NCBI GenBank assembly: GCA_035222895.1
Contig: JAVYIG010000600.1
Location: 310,001 to 374,000, forward strand
Length of the DNA: 64,000 nt
DNA from: Strongylocentrotus droebachiensis
Taxonomy: Eukaryota; Echinodermata; Echinoidea; Camarodonta; Strongylocentrotidae
Reading direction: 5' to 3'
A program made the translations under genes and the position numbers. Shown piece by piece: positions 58,501-64,000 of this stretch. Below the pieces are notes generated by a model. That model did not search any database, was not told the origin of the DNA, and worked only from the letters and a program-made list of their open reading frames with translations. The stretch's first letter is position 1. Each line of letters opens with the position of its first letter.

Positions 58501-59687
58501 TTCCTTAGCTTATTCAGGAGAGCTGCAGATCTTACTTACCTCCGACGATGGAAACAGCTGCGTCCCTGTGAGGATCTCAATCAGGAGTGAGAAGATACGG
58601 CCATCTTGGAATTCCTTGAGCTCATTGATCACAATGCCATGTTCACACAACAGACTGTTTGCCCAGTCAAGGTACATCTGTGTTCATACAAGTTAGGTGG
58701 AGGTTTCAGTTGATAATATATTATACCTTTTTACCATTGTAAACTATACTTTTTATTCATATCTGTTGTTTTCTATCCCACCCACCTAATCTCTCTCTCT
58801 CTCTTTTAATCTATAAAGTGGCGAAAGTGTTTCACTAAATAATCTCTCAACTTTTTCACTTGGATTGAACCCGCTATAATCAATATAAATTTACTAAATA
58901 TACAGGACCAACCTGATAATAAGATTCAGTAACTGACCGACTCCTAAAAAAAGAAATCAGTTTATTTTCTTCTACTTCTTCTTCACCTTCTTCTCCTTCT
59001 TCCTTTTCTTCTTCTTCTCTTGCTGCTGCTGCTCCTTCTTCTTCTTCTTTGTTTTCTTCCTCTTTATCATCTTCCTTTTTTTCCTTTTCTCTCTTTTTTT
59101 TCCTTTTTCTTTATCTTGGTTTCCTCTAGTTTGGAGAACTGCAGATGGTGCAAGAGAAATATTGGACACATCTACATGTACCCCCGGCCCCCCCACTCAG
59201 AGGTCGGAATGACCGCATGCGTGTTGCCAAAATGTCTGGTAAAGGGGTACTTTTCGTGCGACAAAGTCCGGCCCAAGAATTGTAAAAAAAGGGGTGTATT
59301 TGACTTTTCACCCGGAGATTTTTTTAAAAAGGGGGAGTTTTTCTTTTTTTCTCTCATCTCTTTGGACTCCTGAGAAATTATTCCGAATTTAGGGGGGTAC
59401 ATTGAGCATTTTTCCTGATTTAGGGGGTCTCCAAGGCAGGAAAAGCCTGCAAAAAGCCCGCGAAAGGGGGATTCGGAAATGTTGGCAGTCCTCAGATAGG
59501 GGGTGCTTTCAAAAAGAGGGTACGAGCATATGCGTACCCTAAATAACACTGAGTGGGGGGGGGGGGGGGGCCGGGCATGTACCATGAGGGTGTAAGGGGG
59601 CAGGGGCTAAGTAACATGAAGGTTAGACATAGATCTGTAATTTCCAGCTTTATTAAAACATACCTGGAGTACTGAAGTGAATGCCAT
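35830..59687 (-). CDS. Tandem calponin-homology / coiled-coil protein, 15 coding exons
   Basis: All 14 introns obey GT-AG and the phases close, giving about 1673 residues from ATG at 59687 to TGA at 35830. Residues 1-112 form a type-1-like CH domain (MYLDWANSLL, LKEFQDGRIFSLLIEILTG, GELKSILDVIWAIIL). Residues 124-222 form a second, diverged CH (KKQLIQWCSAQLG, FGITKSLLSPADVI, EEHALTIYLALL). The pair is spaced like the filamin actin-binding domain, so F-actin binding is likely, but CH2 lacks the usual Trp-Asp-Gly core. Residues 223-600 are Ser/Pro-rich and charged, about 600-870 predict coiled coil, and 870-1673 are Ser-rich and probably disordered, ending DNSPDKF. No immunoglobulin repeats follow, so it is not filamin. 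The function is probably cytoskeletal. No gene symbol is recognised. Upstream untranslated exons may be missing. Confidence 0.85.
39109..39229 (-). CDS. CH/coiled-coil gene exon 14
   Basis: Flanked by TATCCAG and GTAATA. Encodes AAVERLEMDVERLTAENFRL and on to MSG, a continuous amphipathic coil. Confidence 0.9.
39315..39410 (+). repeat. Fragment of an interspersed repeat (copy near 49455)
   Basis: AAAGGCATTGTTTAACAATG and GTGTCTGTGATATGGTGTAA are shared with 49455-49546. Intronic. Confidence 0.75.
40101..40256 (-). CDS. CH/coiled-coil gene exon 13
   Basis: 52 codons between TTTTTTTAG and GTAGGC. Encodes NRLVGELEMLRRENQRLFKE, a strong leucine-zipper-like coil. Confidence 0.92.
41330..41550 (-). 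mobile_element. tRNA-derived SINE, AAT-tailed family
   Basis: Tail AATAATAATAATGG, body blocks ACACCTGGGTGAAGAGTG and GTTAGTGCTGGGCTGGG, and a degraded head. Lies in the intron between exons 13 and 12. Confidence 0.75.
41900..42057 (-). CDS. CH/coiled-coil gene exon 12
   Basis: Acceptor CCAATGCAG, donor GTATTG. Encodes EELSFMIPKGLDLSG followed by the start of the coiled coil (LLSMLEAIGTEGKQLRQELN). Confidence 0.9.
42596..42775 (+). mobile_element. tRNA-derived SINE with intact A and B boxes
   Basis: TAGCTCAGTGGTAGAGC (A box) and AGGTTCAAAACC (B box) are correctly ordered as an internal RNA polymerase III promoter. They are followed by the family-specific GTAAGGCATTAATCCTCATT. It lies in the intron just downstream of exon 11 on the gene's strand. 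Confidence 0.8.
42838..43675 (-). CDS. CH/coiled-coil gene exon 11
   Basis: 838 bases, acceptor TTTTATAG and donor GTAAGC. Encodes residues 306-584: Lys/Glu/Asp-rich disordered sequence (for example ELDLSDIEQEDEVNKDKQEK) with Ser/Pro motifs such as IPESSPRKR. Confidence 0.92.
43777..43850 (-). repeat. Partial SINE tail
   Basis: ATAATAACAACATTTATAATG followed by CCACCCCAAGAGATGCTCAA resembles the 3' part of the SINE-like copy at 57035. Head missing. Confidence 0.5.
44171..44440. mobile_element. 270-bp foldback MITE
   Basis: Ends TACACCAGTTTA and inverse TAAACTGGTGTA. Arms pair over most of their length, including AATTTGCATGGGCGCAATC with its inverse. Intronic, non-coding. Confidence 0.85.
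44999..45157 (-). CDS. CH/coiled-coil gene exon 10
   Basis: 53 codons from acceptor ATATCCCCAG to donor GTAAGT. Pro/Ser/Thr-rich (SPSVSPTKPRPSSTTHHTPP). An alternative AG closer in would hit a stop, so this acceptor is the one in frame. Confidence 0.85.
45398..46342. repeat. 73-bp minisatellite, about 13 copies
   Basis: The unit starts TCATGATATGACTAT and runs through CCTCATTCAAGGTTTACC to ACTTCTGCTTTCTGGAG. Exact spacing of 73 bp holds for the first seven units, with small indels later. It lies in the intron between exons 9 and 10. Confidence 0.95.
47467..47655 (+). repeat. Interspersed repeat, copy 1
   Basis: Contains GCCAGAAGGGATTAGACCAC, CAGGTGGCTATCTCATTAAC and GTAGCTACAAGTAGGACAGT, all shared with 48490-48712. 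The end block is also at position 1. Confidence 0.8.
48490..48712 (+). repeat. Interspersed repeat, copy 2
   Basis: Same blocks as 47467-47655 with a roughly 45-base internal insertion (AAATCAATAATGATAAATC). Non-coding and intronic. Confidence 0.8.
49088..49177 (-). CDS. CH/coiled-coil gene exon 9
   Basis: 30 codons, acceptor TGATTGAAG, donor GTAAAC. Encodes VTQLATDNDQSGKSSD and on to LTEE, linker after CH2. Confidence 0.85.
49196..49393. mobile_element. tRNA-like sequence inside a perfect 33-bp inverted repeat
   Basis: The arms ATAGTTTAAACATATTTGTG and onward are exact inverse copies at 49196-49228 and 49361-49393. Between them, on the minus strand, TGGCCTGGTGGCAGAGTC (A-box-like) and GGTTCAAATCCC (B box) are spaced like a tRNA gene. 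It sits 17 bases upstream of the exon 9 acceptor. Confidence 0.75.
49455..49550 (+). repeat. Interspersed repeat block (copy at 39315)
   Basis: Shares AAAGGCATTGTTTAACAATG and TGTGATATGGTGTAATATT with 39315-39410. Intronic. Confidence 0.75.
49672..50172. mobile_element. 500-bp MITE with TAATACAAAGTTTTGG termini
   Basis: Left AAAGGTAATACAAAGTTTTGG, right inverse CCAAAACTTTGTATTACCTTT. A second copy with high similarity lies at 61131-61636. No ORF. Confidence 0.88.
50902..50974 (-). CDS. CH/coiled-coil gene exon 8 (end of CH2)
   Basis: Encodes PADVIGGTVEEHALTIYLAL then LRRK, the last helix of the second CH domain, matching the EHSVMTYLS-type helix of filamin CH2. Confidence 0.9.
51117..51427. 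mobile_element. TA-flanked element with CCGTATTTGCCGGCG termini, copy 1
   Basis: The ends CCGTATTTGCCGGCGTATA and the inverse (GCCGGCAAATACGG) are each accompanied by an inner TGCGGCCTATACGGCG-like block. TA flanks both sides. It carries a reverse-transcriptase-like fragment (51219-51335). Its sister at 56352 shares the ends but has different contents. Confidence 0.8.
51219..51335 (+). pseudogene. Reverse-transcriptase motif B fragment
   Basis: Reads SPLGPSTLLFLIHINDLTHS, which corresponds to the region after the GVPQGS motif in LINE reverse transcriptases (LGPLLFLIYINDL). Only about 40 residues are present, inside an inverted-repeat element. Confidence 0.65.
51691..51924 (-). mobile_element. 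SINE (AAT-tailed family), interrupted by a hAT-like element
   Basis: Has the AATAATAATAATAAT tail and the blocks CCATTTACCTCACCTGGGTC and GCCAAAGGACATTGGTGCTG. The head is cut at TTTACAGTCAGGTGACTTAT, where the element at 51925 begins. Confidence 0.75.
51925..52506. mobile_element. hAT-like non-autonomous element, 8-bp duplication CTTATTGT
   Basis: CTTATTGT occurs exactly at 51917-51924 and 52507-52514. Ends are TAAGGCTGTG and, on the opposite strand, TAAGGCTGCG. An 8-bp duplication with short inverted ends is the hAT signature. It contains T-rich tracts and short ORFs with no transposase match. Confidence 0.85.
52580..52656 (-). CDS. CH/coiled-coil gene exon 7 (CH2)
   Basis: Encodes ETYVNNLTSALIASEEHFGI then TKSLL; FGI-x-LL corresponds to the LGIPQVL region of typical CH2 domains. 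Confidence 0.9.
53185..53251 (-). CDS. CH/coiled-coil gene exon 6 (CH2)
   Basis: 22 codons (FEKNNKLAELIGLFCSYANN then ST) between ATGCAACAG and GTAAGT. This is where most CH2 domains have D-W-x-D-G; here it is FEKNNKL. Confidence 0.85.
54154..54265 (-). CDS. CH/coiled-coil gene exon 5 (CH1-CH2 linker, CH2 start)
   Basis: Acceptor TTCACTCAG, donor GTGAGT. Encodes APMQQKTVRSGKKQLIQWCS and onward; the K-Q-L-I-Q-W pattern is the first CH2 helix. Confidence 0.88.
54305..54696. mobile_element. PIF/Harbinger-like MITE, TAA duplication
   Basis: Perfect terminal inverted repeats of about 32 bp beginning GGCCTAAAATAAAAACTTG, flanked by TAA at 54302-54304 and 54697-54699. A 3-bp TAA/TTA target is typical of Harbinger elements. 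It lies about 40 bp upstream of the exon 5 acceptor. Confidence 0.82.
55304..55668. mobile_element. MITE with CAGAGCTGCCAACC termini, GTGTTA duplication
   Basis: Exact inverted ends CAGAGCTGCCAACC. GTGTTA lies on both sides (55298-55303 and 55669-55674). The interior is A-rich with AAAAAAAGGAATT phrases. Confidence 0.8.
56352..56920. mobile_element. TA-flanked element with CCGTATTTGCCGGCG termini, copy 2
   Basis: Same ends and inner GC-rich blocks as 51117-51427, again between TA dinucleotides. The contents differ: two long A/T tracts and a tRNA-like sequence at 56756-56830. Its right end is 17 bases from the exon 4 donor. Confidence 0.8.
56756..56830 (+). tRNA. tRNA-like sequence (class II, Ser/Leu-like), probable pseudogene
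   Basis: TGATAGCCGAGAGGTTTAAGG is an A-box region typical of serine tRNAs, and GAGATCGAATCCCG is a B-box region. The length between them allows a long variable arm. The acceptor stem does not close well and the anticodon arm is degenerate, so I regard it as a passenger inside the surrounding element, not a working tRNA. Confidence 0.45.
56938..57015 (-). CDS. CH/coiled-coil gene exon 4 (end of CH1)
   Basis: Encodes VLKGELKSILDVIWAIILNF then TVHSP, the classic last CH1 helices (compare DGNLKLILGLIWTLI in filamins). Acceptor GTGTTACAG, donor GTAAGG. Confidence 0.93.
57035..57295 (-). mobile_element. tRNA-derived SINE-like copy, head on the minus strand
   Basis: Body AAAAGGACATTAGTGGTGCG and a minus-strand head with GTTGTGGTCCAGTG and GGTTCATAGTTCAAGTCCC. 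Lacks a clear AAT tail. Confidence 0.65.
57883..57979 (-). CDS. CH/coiled-coil gene exon 3 (CH1 middle)
   Basis: Encodes DCDDDEVSSLDRVQTILDYL then TGLGIKLKVSAS; L-D-x-L-x-x-x-G-I-K is the typical CH third-helix pattern. Confidence 0.92.
58540..58677 (-). CDS. CH/coiled-coil gene exon 2 (CH1 start)
   Basis: 46 codons, acceptor GAACACAG, donor GTAAGT. Encodes MYLDWANSLLCEHG and KEFQDGRIFSLLIEILTGTQ; the W and the D-G-x-x-L-x-x-L-I-E-x-L-x-G pattern define a CH domain. Confidence 0.95.
58970..59115. repeat. CTT-rich pyrimidine tract
   Basis: TTCTTC-type low complexity within the intron between exons 1 and 2. Lys/Glu-rich open frames here are artefacts. Confidence 0.85.
59168..59580. mobile_element. 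G/C-tract MITE with CCGGCCCCCCCACTCAG-like ends
   Basis: The left CATGTACCCCCGGCCCCCCC with CACTCAG is mirrored at the right as CACTGAGTGGGGG then GGCCGGGCATGTAC. The interior repeats GGGGG-rich phrases. No coding motif; intronic. Confidence 0.7.
59664..59687 (-). CDS. CH/coiled-coil gene exon 1 (start codon)
   Basis: MAFTSVLQ, phase 0 into exon 2. The exon probably begins at 59731 after TTTTCAG; upstream in this frame are stops, so this ATG is the first usable one. An additional 5' untranslated exon must lie further right if that acceptor is used. Starting at the exon 2 ATG (MYLDW) is the alternative. Confidence 0.65.
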
Positions 59688-59731
59688 CACGATATTCCAG
59701 CTTACTCAGTGTAGTTATCAAGGCAAAGGAT

Positions 59732-60849
59732 CTGAAAAGAAGTGAAGAAATAAAAAATAAAAAACTGTCAATTCCCCAAATAGAATATGTCACAATAGTG
59801 TATTTAATCTACAATGAATATTTACATGAAAGTAGATTGTAAATAGGAAAGATCGTTTCACACTTCTGCCCACTTTTTTGTTTTATTGAAGTTTGGCATA
59901 ATATCATTCATACATTGTATTCACTGTGGTATTGGTGAAGGCTCAAGATACACTCTTGTATGAGTAGTCTCGGGAAGATTAGTATGAGAACTGATTTGGC
60001 TACCCTGGGTAAATAAGACTAAATTTTTTTTCCTTTTTTTTCTGTTTTTATTGTTTTTTCTGAAAAATTAACAGAGTAAAAGCAGCAATATAAAATATAA
60101 TATCATCTTAAAACTACAAAACAGGCACGCACTCATGCACCCATAAACACGCACACACACAAAATAAGACTAAATTAGTTACTATCATCATTGATCCCAT
60201 TATGAGCCAATTTTTCACCCTTTGCTAAGCTATTTTATAATTACTTAATTTATCACTGCCGTTTGGGATGATTTAAATAAAAATACATTTCTTTTCTGAA
60301 ATCTTCCAGATGGGCCAGCTTTTGATGTGAGGTAGGTAAACAATAGACTAATACACCCTTGAATTCCATACGACAATCTGGTGAATATATGTGAAAAACA
60401 TCAGATTTTACATCGAGCTGACATAGCTAGTATACCCAGATGTCATGTGTCTGGACAGGTTGTGTATCCAGACAGTCGATTTAAAACAGCAATTTCAATA
60501 AGTTTACAAGCAATATTTCATAAATCTTCTACGATTATAAAGGAAAAATATTCTGATGTTTGTGCTATTTGATGAATATTTTTCATTAAATCAGAGGGCA
60601 AAGGACAAGGCCTTATTAAAAGTGCACCTACATTCAACTCCCCAATCATACTATTATAAGGGTCTCCCTTCACAAGTTTTGTGGTGATGACACTGCAACT
60701 TGCAAGTGCAAGCAAGACATCGTCGCGTCATTGGCATTCCCTGCAGAGTGCATTTAACCGTCATCTTTTATAGACAAAATTTAACTTATAAAATGTGTAC
60801 ATCATCATAAAAGAAGCACCTTATTCAGTATGCATACAACTTAAAGGTA
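59732..60849. other. 5' flank or first intron of the CH gene; nothing else seen
   Basis: Short AT-rich sequence with an AC microsatellite near 60130. No promoter motif that I can defend. Confidence 0.35.
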
Positions 60850-61118
60850 ATAATAATAATAATAATAATAATAATCTTTTAGTCCACTCCAAATTTTATT
60901 AAACCGAAATGAAAATTCTTTTTGCCCAATTGATCGTGAGCCCGGCAGCCACTGAGCAGCGCCAGATCGACGTTGCTCTATCCCTTATTGTTGAACGCCA
61001 AACAAGGTAGCAGCAACTCCCATCTTTTCATGTCTTTTGGTTTGACGCGGCCGGGGATCGAACCCACGACCTCCTAGTTGTGAGGCGGACGCTCTACTGA
61101 CTGAGCCAACACTCCGGT
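60850..61118 (-). mobile_element. tRNA-derived SINE (tRNA-Val-like head)
   Basis: An (AAT)n tail on the plus strand and, on the minus strand, TTGGCTCAGTCAGTAGAGCG (A box) and GTGGGTTCGATCCCCGG (B box). The head is much closer to a tRNA than in the other SINEs here. The body differs, so this is a third SINE family. Confidence 0.82.
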
Positions 61119-61130
61119 TATAAGTTTTAA

Positions 61131-61636
61131 ATACAAAGTTTTGGGAAATTTTGAAATTGGGTGGATAGTGATTCTTTACAATTTTGATATATTTGGATGC
61201 CCCTGTGGATGTATTGTAAGCACTAGAAAATTTAGCCCCTAAAACACTTCTGCTTTCAAGAAAAATTAAAATTAAATTAAATTAAATTTACTGGTGCTTC
61301 CGGAAAATTTAGATAAATTTCAAATACTGTAGCGCCTATGGCCGTACAATGGTAGCTGCGACAATGAAAATCTCAGATTATGACGATGTGATATATAATT
61401 ACCAAACGGGAATAGCTAATTGGTAAATTTCGGTCAAGAAACATTGTTTTGTAGCTTAATTAATAACTTGGCCTTGAAAGGGAGCTATACAACATAAATA
61501 GTGTATTATTTACAATTTCATAACTTTAGACTCGACTTCAACCGCGACAACGATCACTGAATATTGTAGGATCGCATTTGCTTCCAATATGTCAATTTTG
61601 AACCAAATTCATGACCCCATACCAAAACTTTGTATT
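61131..61636. mobile_element. MITE with TACAAAGTTTTGG termini, second copy
   Basis: Collinear with 49672-50172 over about 500 bp, ending CCAAAACTTTGTATTA. Differs by a short TTAAA expansion near 61270. Non-coding. Confidence 0.88.
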
Positions 61637-62500
61637 ACACAAGTTCACTTGCATTTAAAAAAGACATGAAAGACAGCATTAAAACAGTGTGAGGATTTGA
61701 CAAGAATGCATATTAAGTTGGAAAAACTAACTAAACAAGAAAGGTCAAGACTCAAGTGATGCTAATTAACAGTAATCAGTCCAAGTGGCTATTTATTTTA
61801 TGATAAAGATCTCATTCATTACAAATCTCACACTTCATTTATAACAGCCCTTCTTTATAGTACTCTATTATTACTCCAAACAACGTACCACTATGAGTAG
61901 ATTCTATGAGATGAGTAGAGTTGACCGTTATCTAATGGGGTATCTCACTGAGCGGCGAATGCTTATGAACGTTGCTAATTTTGGATTCCCCAACTTTTCT
62001 GACAAATGTTGGCAAAGATCAATTTCGCCACTGCAACATTTAGCAATGTTTAGCGACAATTGGCAACATTTGAGCGAATGTTTGCAAAATTGTTTGCGAA
62101 AGGCGGTTGGCAACTAATAGGCCAATTACTGAAAGTGAAAACAAATGTTAGCGACAGTTTTTACGAAGACTAAATTAGCAAATTAATATTTGCCAATCAT
62201 TTGCCACTATTTGTTAATGTTTGGGACCTTTTGCTAACTACTCAATAGGCCTAGGTTGATTTTATATAGGAACCATATGATCATGTGGTCGCTCGCATTG
62301 GCGAAATCAAAAAAACTTCAGCGACACCGTCTTGCAACCGTTTGCAAAGGCTTAATTACGACTGTTGGAAAAATAAATTCGCAAAGATATTTTTAACATG
62401 TTCTTTCATCTTTGTGACAAGAAAAATTGTTAACGACTTTCTTGCAACCTTTTACGAACCCTGGCGATACCCCGAATTCGATATGTAAAAAGACACCCCC
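61637..62500. other. AT-rich sequence, no gene recognised
   Basis: Contains many scattered TTGGCAAC/TTTGCAAA-like phrases (61980-62360) suggesting old repeat material, but I cannot define a unit. Confidence 0.35.
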
Positions 62501-64000
62501 TTTATTTTCTTAATCAAATTCATCATAACAGAAACAAGATGCGACGATGCGACGACGACGGCGTGTAGTCTGCTCCCTCTTATCTCAAGTTTAACAAGTT
62601 ATTTTGGACGTTTGGAGGAAATACTTTTACGTTACCTGCATACTGATTCTTCAGGGAAGAATGTAATATCTACATCGGATCCTTATGGGAGTAATCTGCC
62701 ATGTTATCAATGTTCCTATAAGTCTGGTTTTGGCGAGACATCTATAGCTCCATGCTCTAAGTGTGCTGTACGTTCTACACGTAGTATGTTCTATCCTGTG
62801 CATGCTAGGAATGTTCAAGTGTGCTGTGCATAGTGTGTATGGAATGTTCTGACCTTCACACATAGTGTGATTTATTACCGCCCTGCTCCGAACTGACCAT
62901 TAATTTCTTCCGACCTCAAAATGCCAACCACCAAGTCTCAGTCAGCAGACATTGCTCGGCAGGTTATCGCTGAGTTGGAAAGCAGCAGTCTTTTAAAGAA
63001 GTTGGTGAAAGATGCAGTCCAGGAGGCTGTATCTGGCATCGCTGCTCGGTTAGAGGAGCAAGAAGGGCGGGTAATGGATTTGGAGGGGAAGGTGAAGGCG
63101 CAGGAAGATGAAATCAAGCGCCTTAAGAAGGAAGGAGAAAGCTGTACAGTTTTTTGTTCGGCTTTAGAAATAAAGCTGGATGCGTTAGAGCAGCAGGGAA
63201 GGTGTAACAACATCCGAATCCTCGGAGTAAAGGAGTCTGCAGAGGAGATTCCGGAGGTGGTCGTGATGGAGGTTGGAGAGAAGCTTGGAGTCAAACTAAC
63301 CCCAGCTGACTTCGATCGCTGTCATCGCCTCGGCACGTCTTCACCTGATGCCAATCAGAGGAAAAAACATCGCCCTCTTCTGGTAAAGTTTTCAAGCCGG
63401 CGCATCAGGGGTCTGGTAATGGGAGCCAGATCCAAGCTGAAAGGCACAGACATCTTCCTGAACGATGACCTCACACCCGCCAGACAGAAGCTTTTGTACA
63501 ATGTCCGCCACTGCCCGAAAGTAGAGCGATCCTTTAGTCAAGAAGGGAGGATCTTTGCGGGCATTAAGAACACAAGCGGCGGCTTTACCAAAAAACTTAT
63601 AAGTTGTGATGCAGACATTGCTAAGCTCTGAAACCAACAGAACAGTACACCAGCATCTCATTATCATACTTTCAGTATTTTTCCTTGCAGTTTTTCTATG
63701 GCAGCCTTTACATGCCCATTTTATTGCCTTATGTTATTTTTATACATTTTCTCGTTTTCATGTATTTTCTTATTTAACTTCTTTTTCTGGTCTCTTTTTT
63801 TTTCTTCTCACTCTCTTGCAATTATTATGGATCCTTCCTATATTGTTGCTTTAAATGTGTTTTTGTTACCTTTTAATCTTTGTAGTATATTAATCTCCCA
63901 TATATGTGTTAATATGTTTTCTGACAATCTTCTTGACTTGTATTCCCAACACTTAGACTTCATATTTTATTTTGTGATTCCAATCCAAGATGGTTAATAT
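62500..64000 (+). mobile_element. 5' part of a LINE with ORF1 (continues beyond the window)
   Basis: ORF1 at 62921-63631 is preceded by about 400 bp that I take as the 5' UTR (left edge uncertain) and followed by a non-coding spacer to the window end. The endonuclease/RT ORF would lie to the right. Confidence 0.6.
62921..63631 (+). CDS. LINE ORF1 protein (coiled coil plus RRM-like domain)
   Basis: 236 residues, uninterrupted. Residues about 8-95 are a coiled coil (ELESSSLLKKLVKDAVQEAV and heptads to about 90). Residues about 95-175 resemble the RNA-recognition domain of L1-type ORF1 proteins: NNIRILGVKE, DFDRCHRLG, RPLLVKFSSRR. They are followed by a C-terminal domain (FLNDDLTPARQKLLYNVR, GRIFAGIKN). 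Such proteins trimerise, coat LINE RNA and act as nucleic-acid chaperones. An intact frame suggests a young insertion. The start ATG is the first in frame, close to the predicted 5' UTR. Confidence 0.85.
   Translation: MPTTKSQSADIARQVIAELESSSLLKKLVKDAVQEAVSGIAARLEEQEGRVMDLEGKVKAQEDEIKRLKKEGESCTVFCSALEIKLDALEQQGRCNNIRILGVKESAEEIPEVVVMEVGEKLGVKLTPADFDRCHRLGTSSPDANQRKKHRPLLVKFSSRRIRGLVMGARSKLKGTDIFLNDDLTPARQKLLYNVRHCPKVERSFSQEGRIFAGIKNTSGGFTKKLISCDADIAKL

Noticed and set aside
58972..59585. Lys/Glu-rich and Pro-rich ORFs in the first intron of the CH gene
   Set aside because: They are read through a CTT tract and G/C-tract MITE and do not join to any exon in phase.
1..64000. CRISPR array, bacterial operon or prophage content
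   Set aside because: The regular repeats present (73-bp and 316-328-bp tandems) lack spacers, and the genes have GT-AG introns, so the window is eukaryotic.

Overview
This window is eukaryotic nuclear DNA from an AT-rich, repeat-dense, intron-rich genome. The domain content, intron structure and tRNA-derived SINE families (tails of AAT triplets, head with a tRNA-like B box) resemble those of echinoderms. A sea urchin is my best guess. That assignment rests on general resemblance, not on a database match.

Two host protein-coding genes can be modelled from splice sites and phase. (1) A plus-strand two-pore-domain potassium channel (K2P/KCNK type) lies at 8108-13683 in three exons. It encodes about 749 residues, with both selectivity filters (TIGYGN and TIGFGD) and an exceptionally long cytoplasmic loop between M2 and M3. 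That loop carries a PVISID and an RSFSEP motif, like the calcineurin and 14-3-3 docking sites of vertebrate TRESK. (2) A minus-strand gene of at least 15 coding exons lies at 35830-59687. It encodes about 1673 residues: two N-terminal calponin-homology domains arranged like the actin-binding domain of filamin, then a Ser/Pro/charged region, coiled coils, and a very long Ser-rich tail on one 2.8 kb exon. I could not give it a gene symbol.

The rest is mostly transposable-element material. 0.3-2.1 kb holds a composite element with TGASTCA-packed palindromes. 2.8-4.2 kb holds repeats, a SINE and a reverse-transcriptase remnant. 10.3-17.6 kb holds several inverted-repeat MITEs, one inserted inside another. 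18.5-19.4 kb is a three-copy tandem array. 20.0-24.0 kb is a foldback element directly followed by a 5'-truncated, broken non-LTR retrotransposon. 28.4-33.3 kb is bracketed by a perfect 28-bp inverted repeat and holds nine copies of a 14-bp motif near its ends. 33.6-34.0 and 44.2-44.4 kb are foldbacks. The introns of gene 2 contain a 73-bp minisatellite and elements with recognisable target-site duplications (hAT-like 8 bp, Harbinger-like TAA), plus two related inverted-repeat elements carrying a tRNA-like or reverse-transcriptase-like passenger. The window ends in the ORF1 of a second non-LTR retrotransposon, whose ORF2 would lie beyond the edge.

The best candidates for something undescribed are the 4.86 kb element at 28433-33294, the TGASTCA-packed palindrome family near the left end, the TRESK-like regulatory loop in the channel, and the filamin-type head joined to a coiled-coil body.
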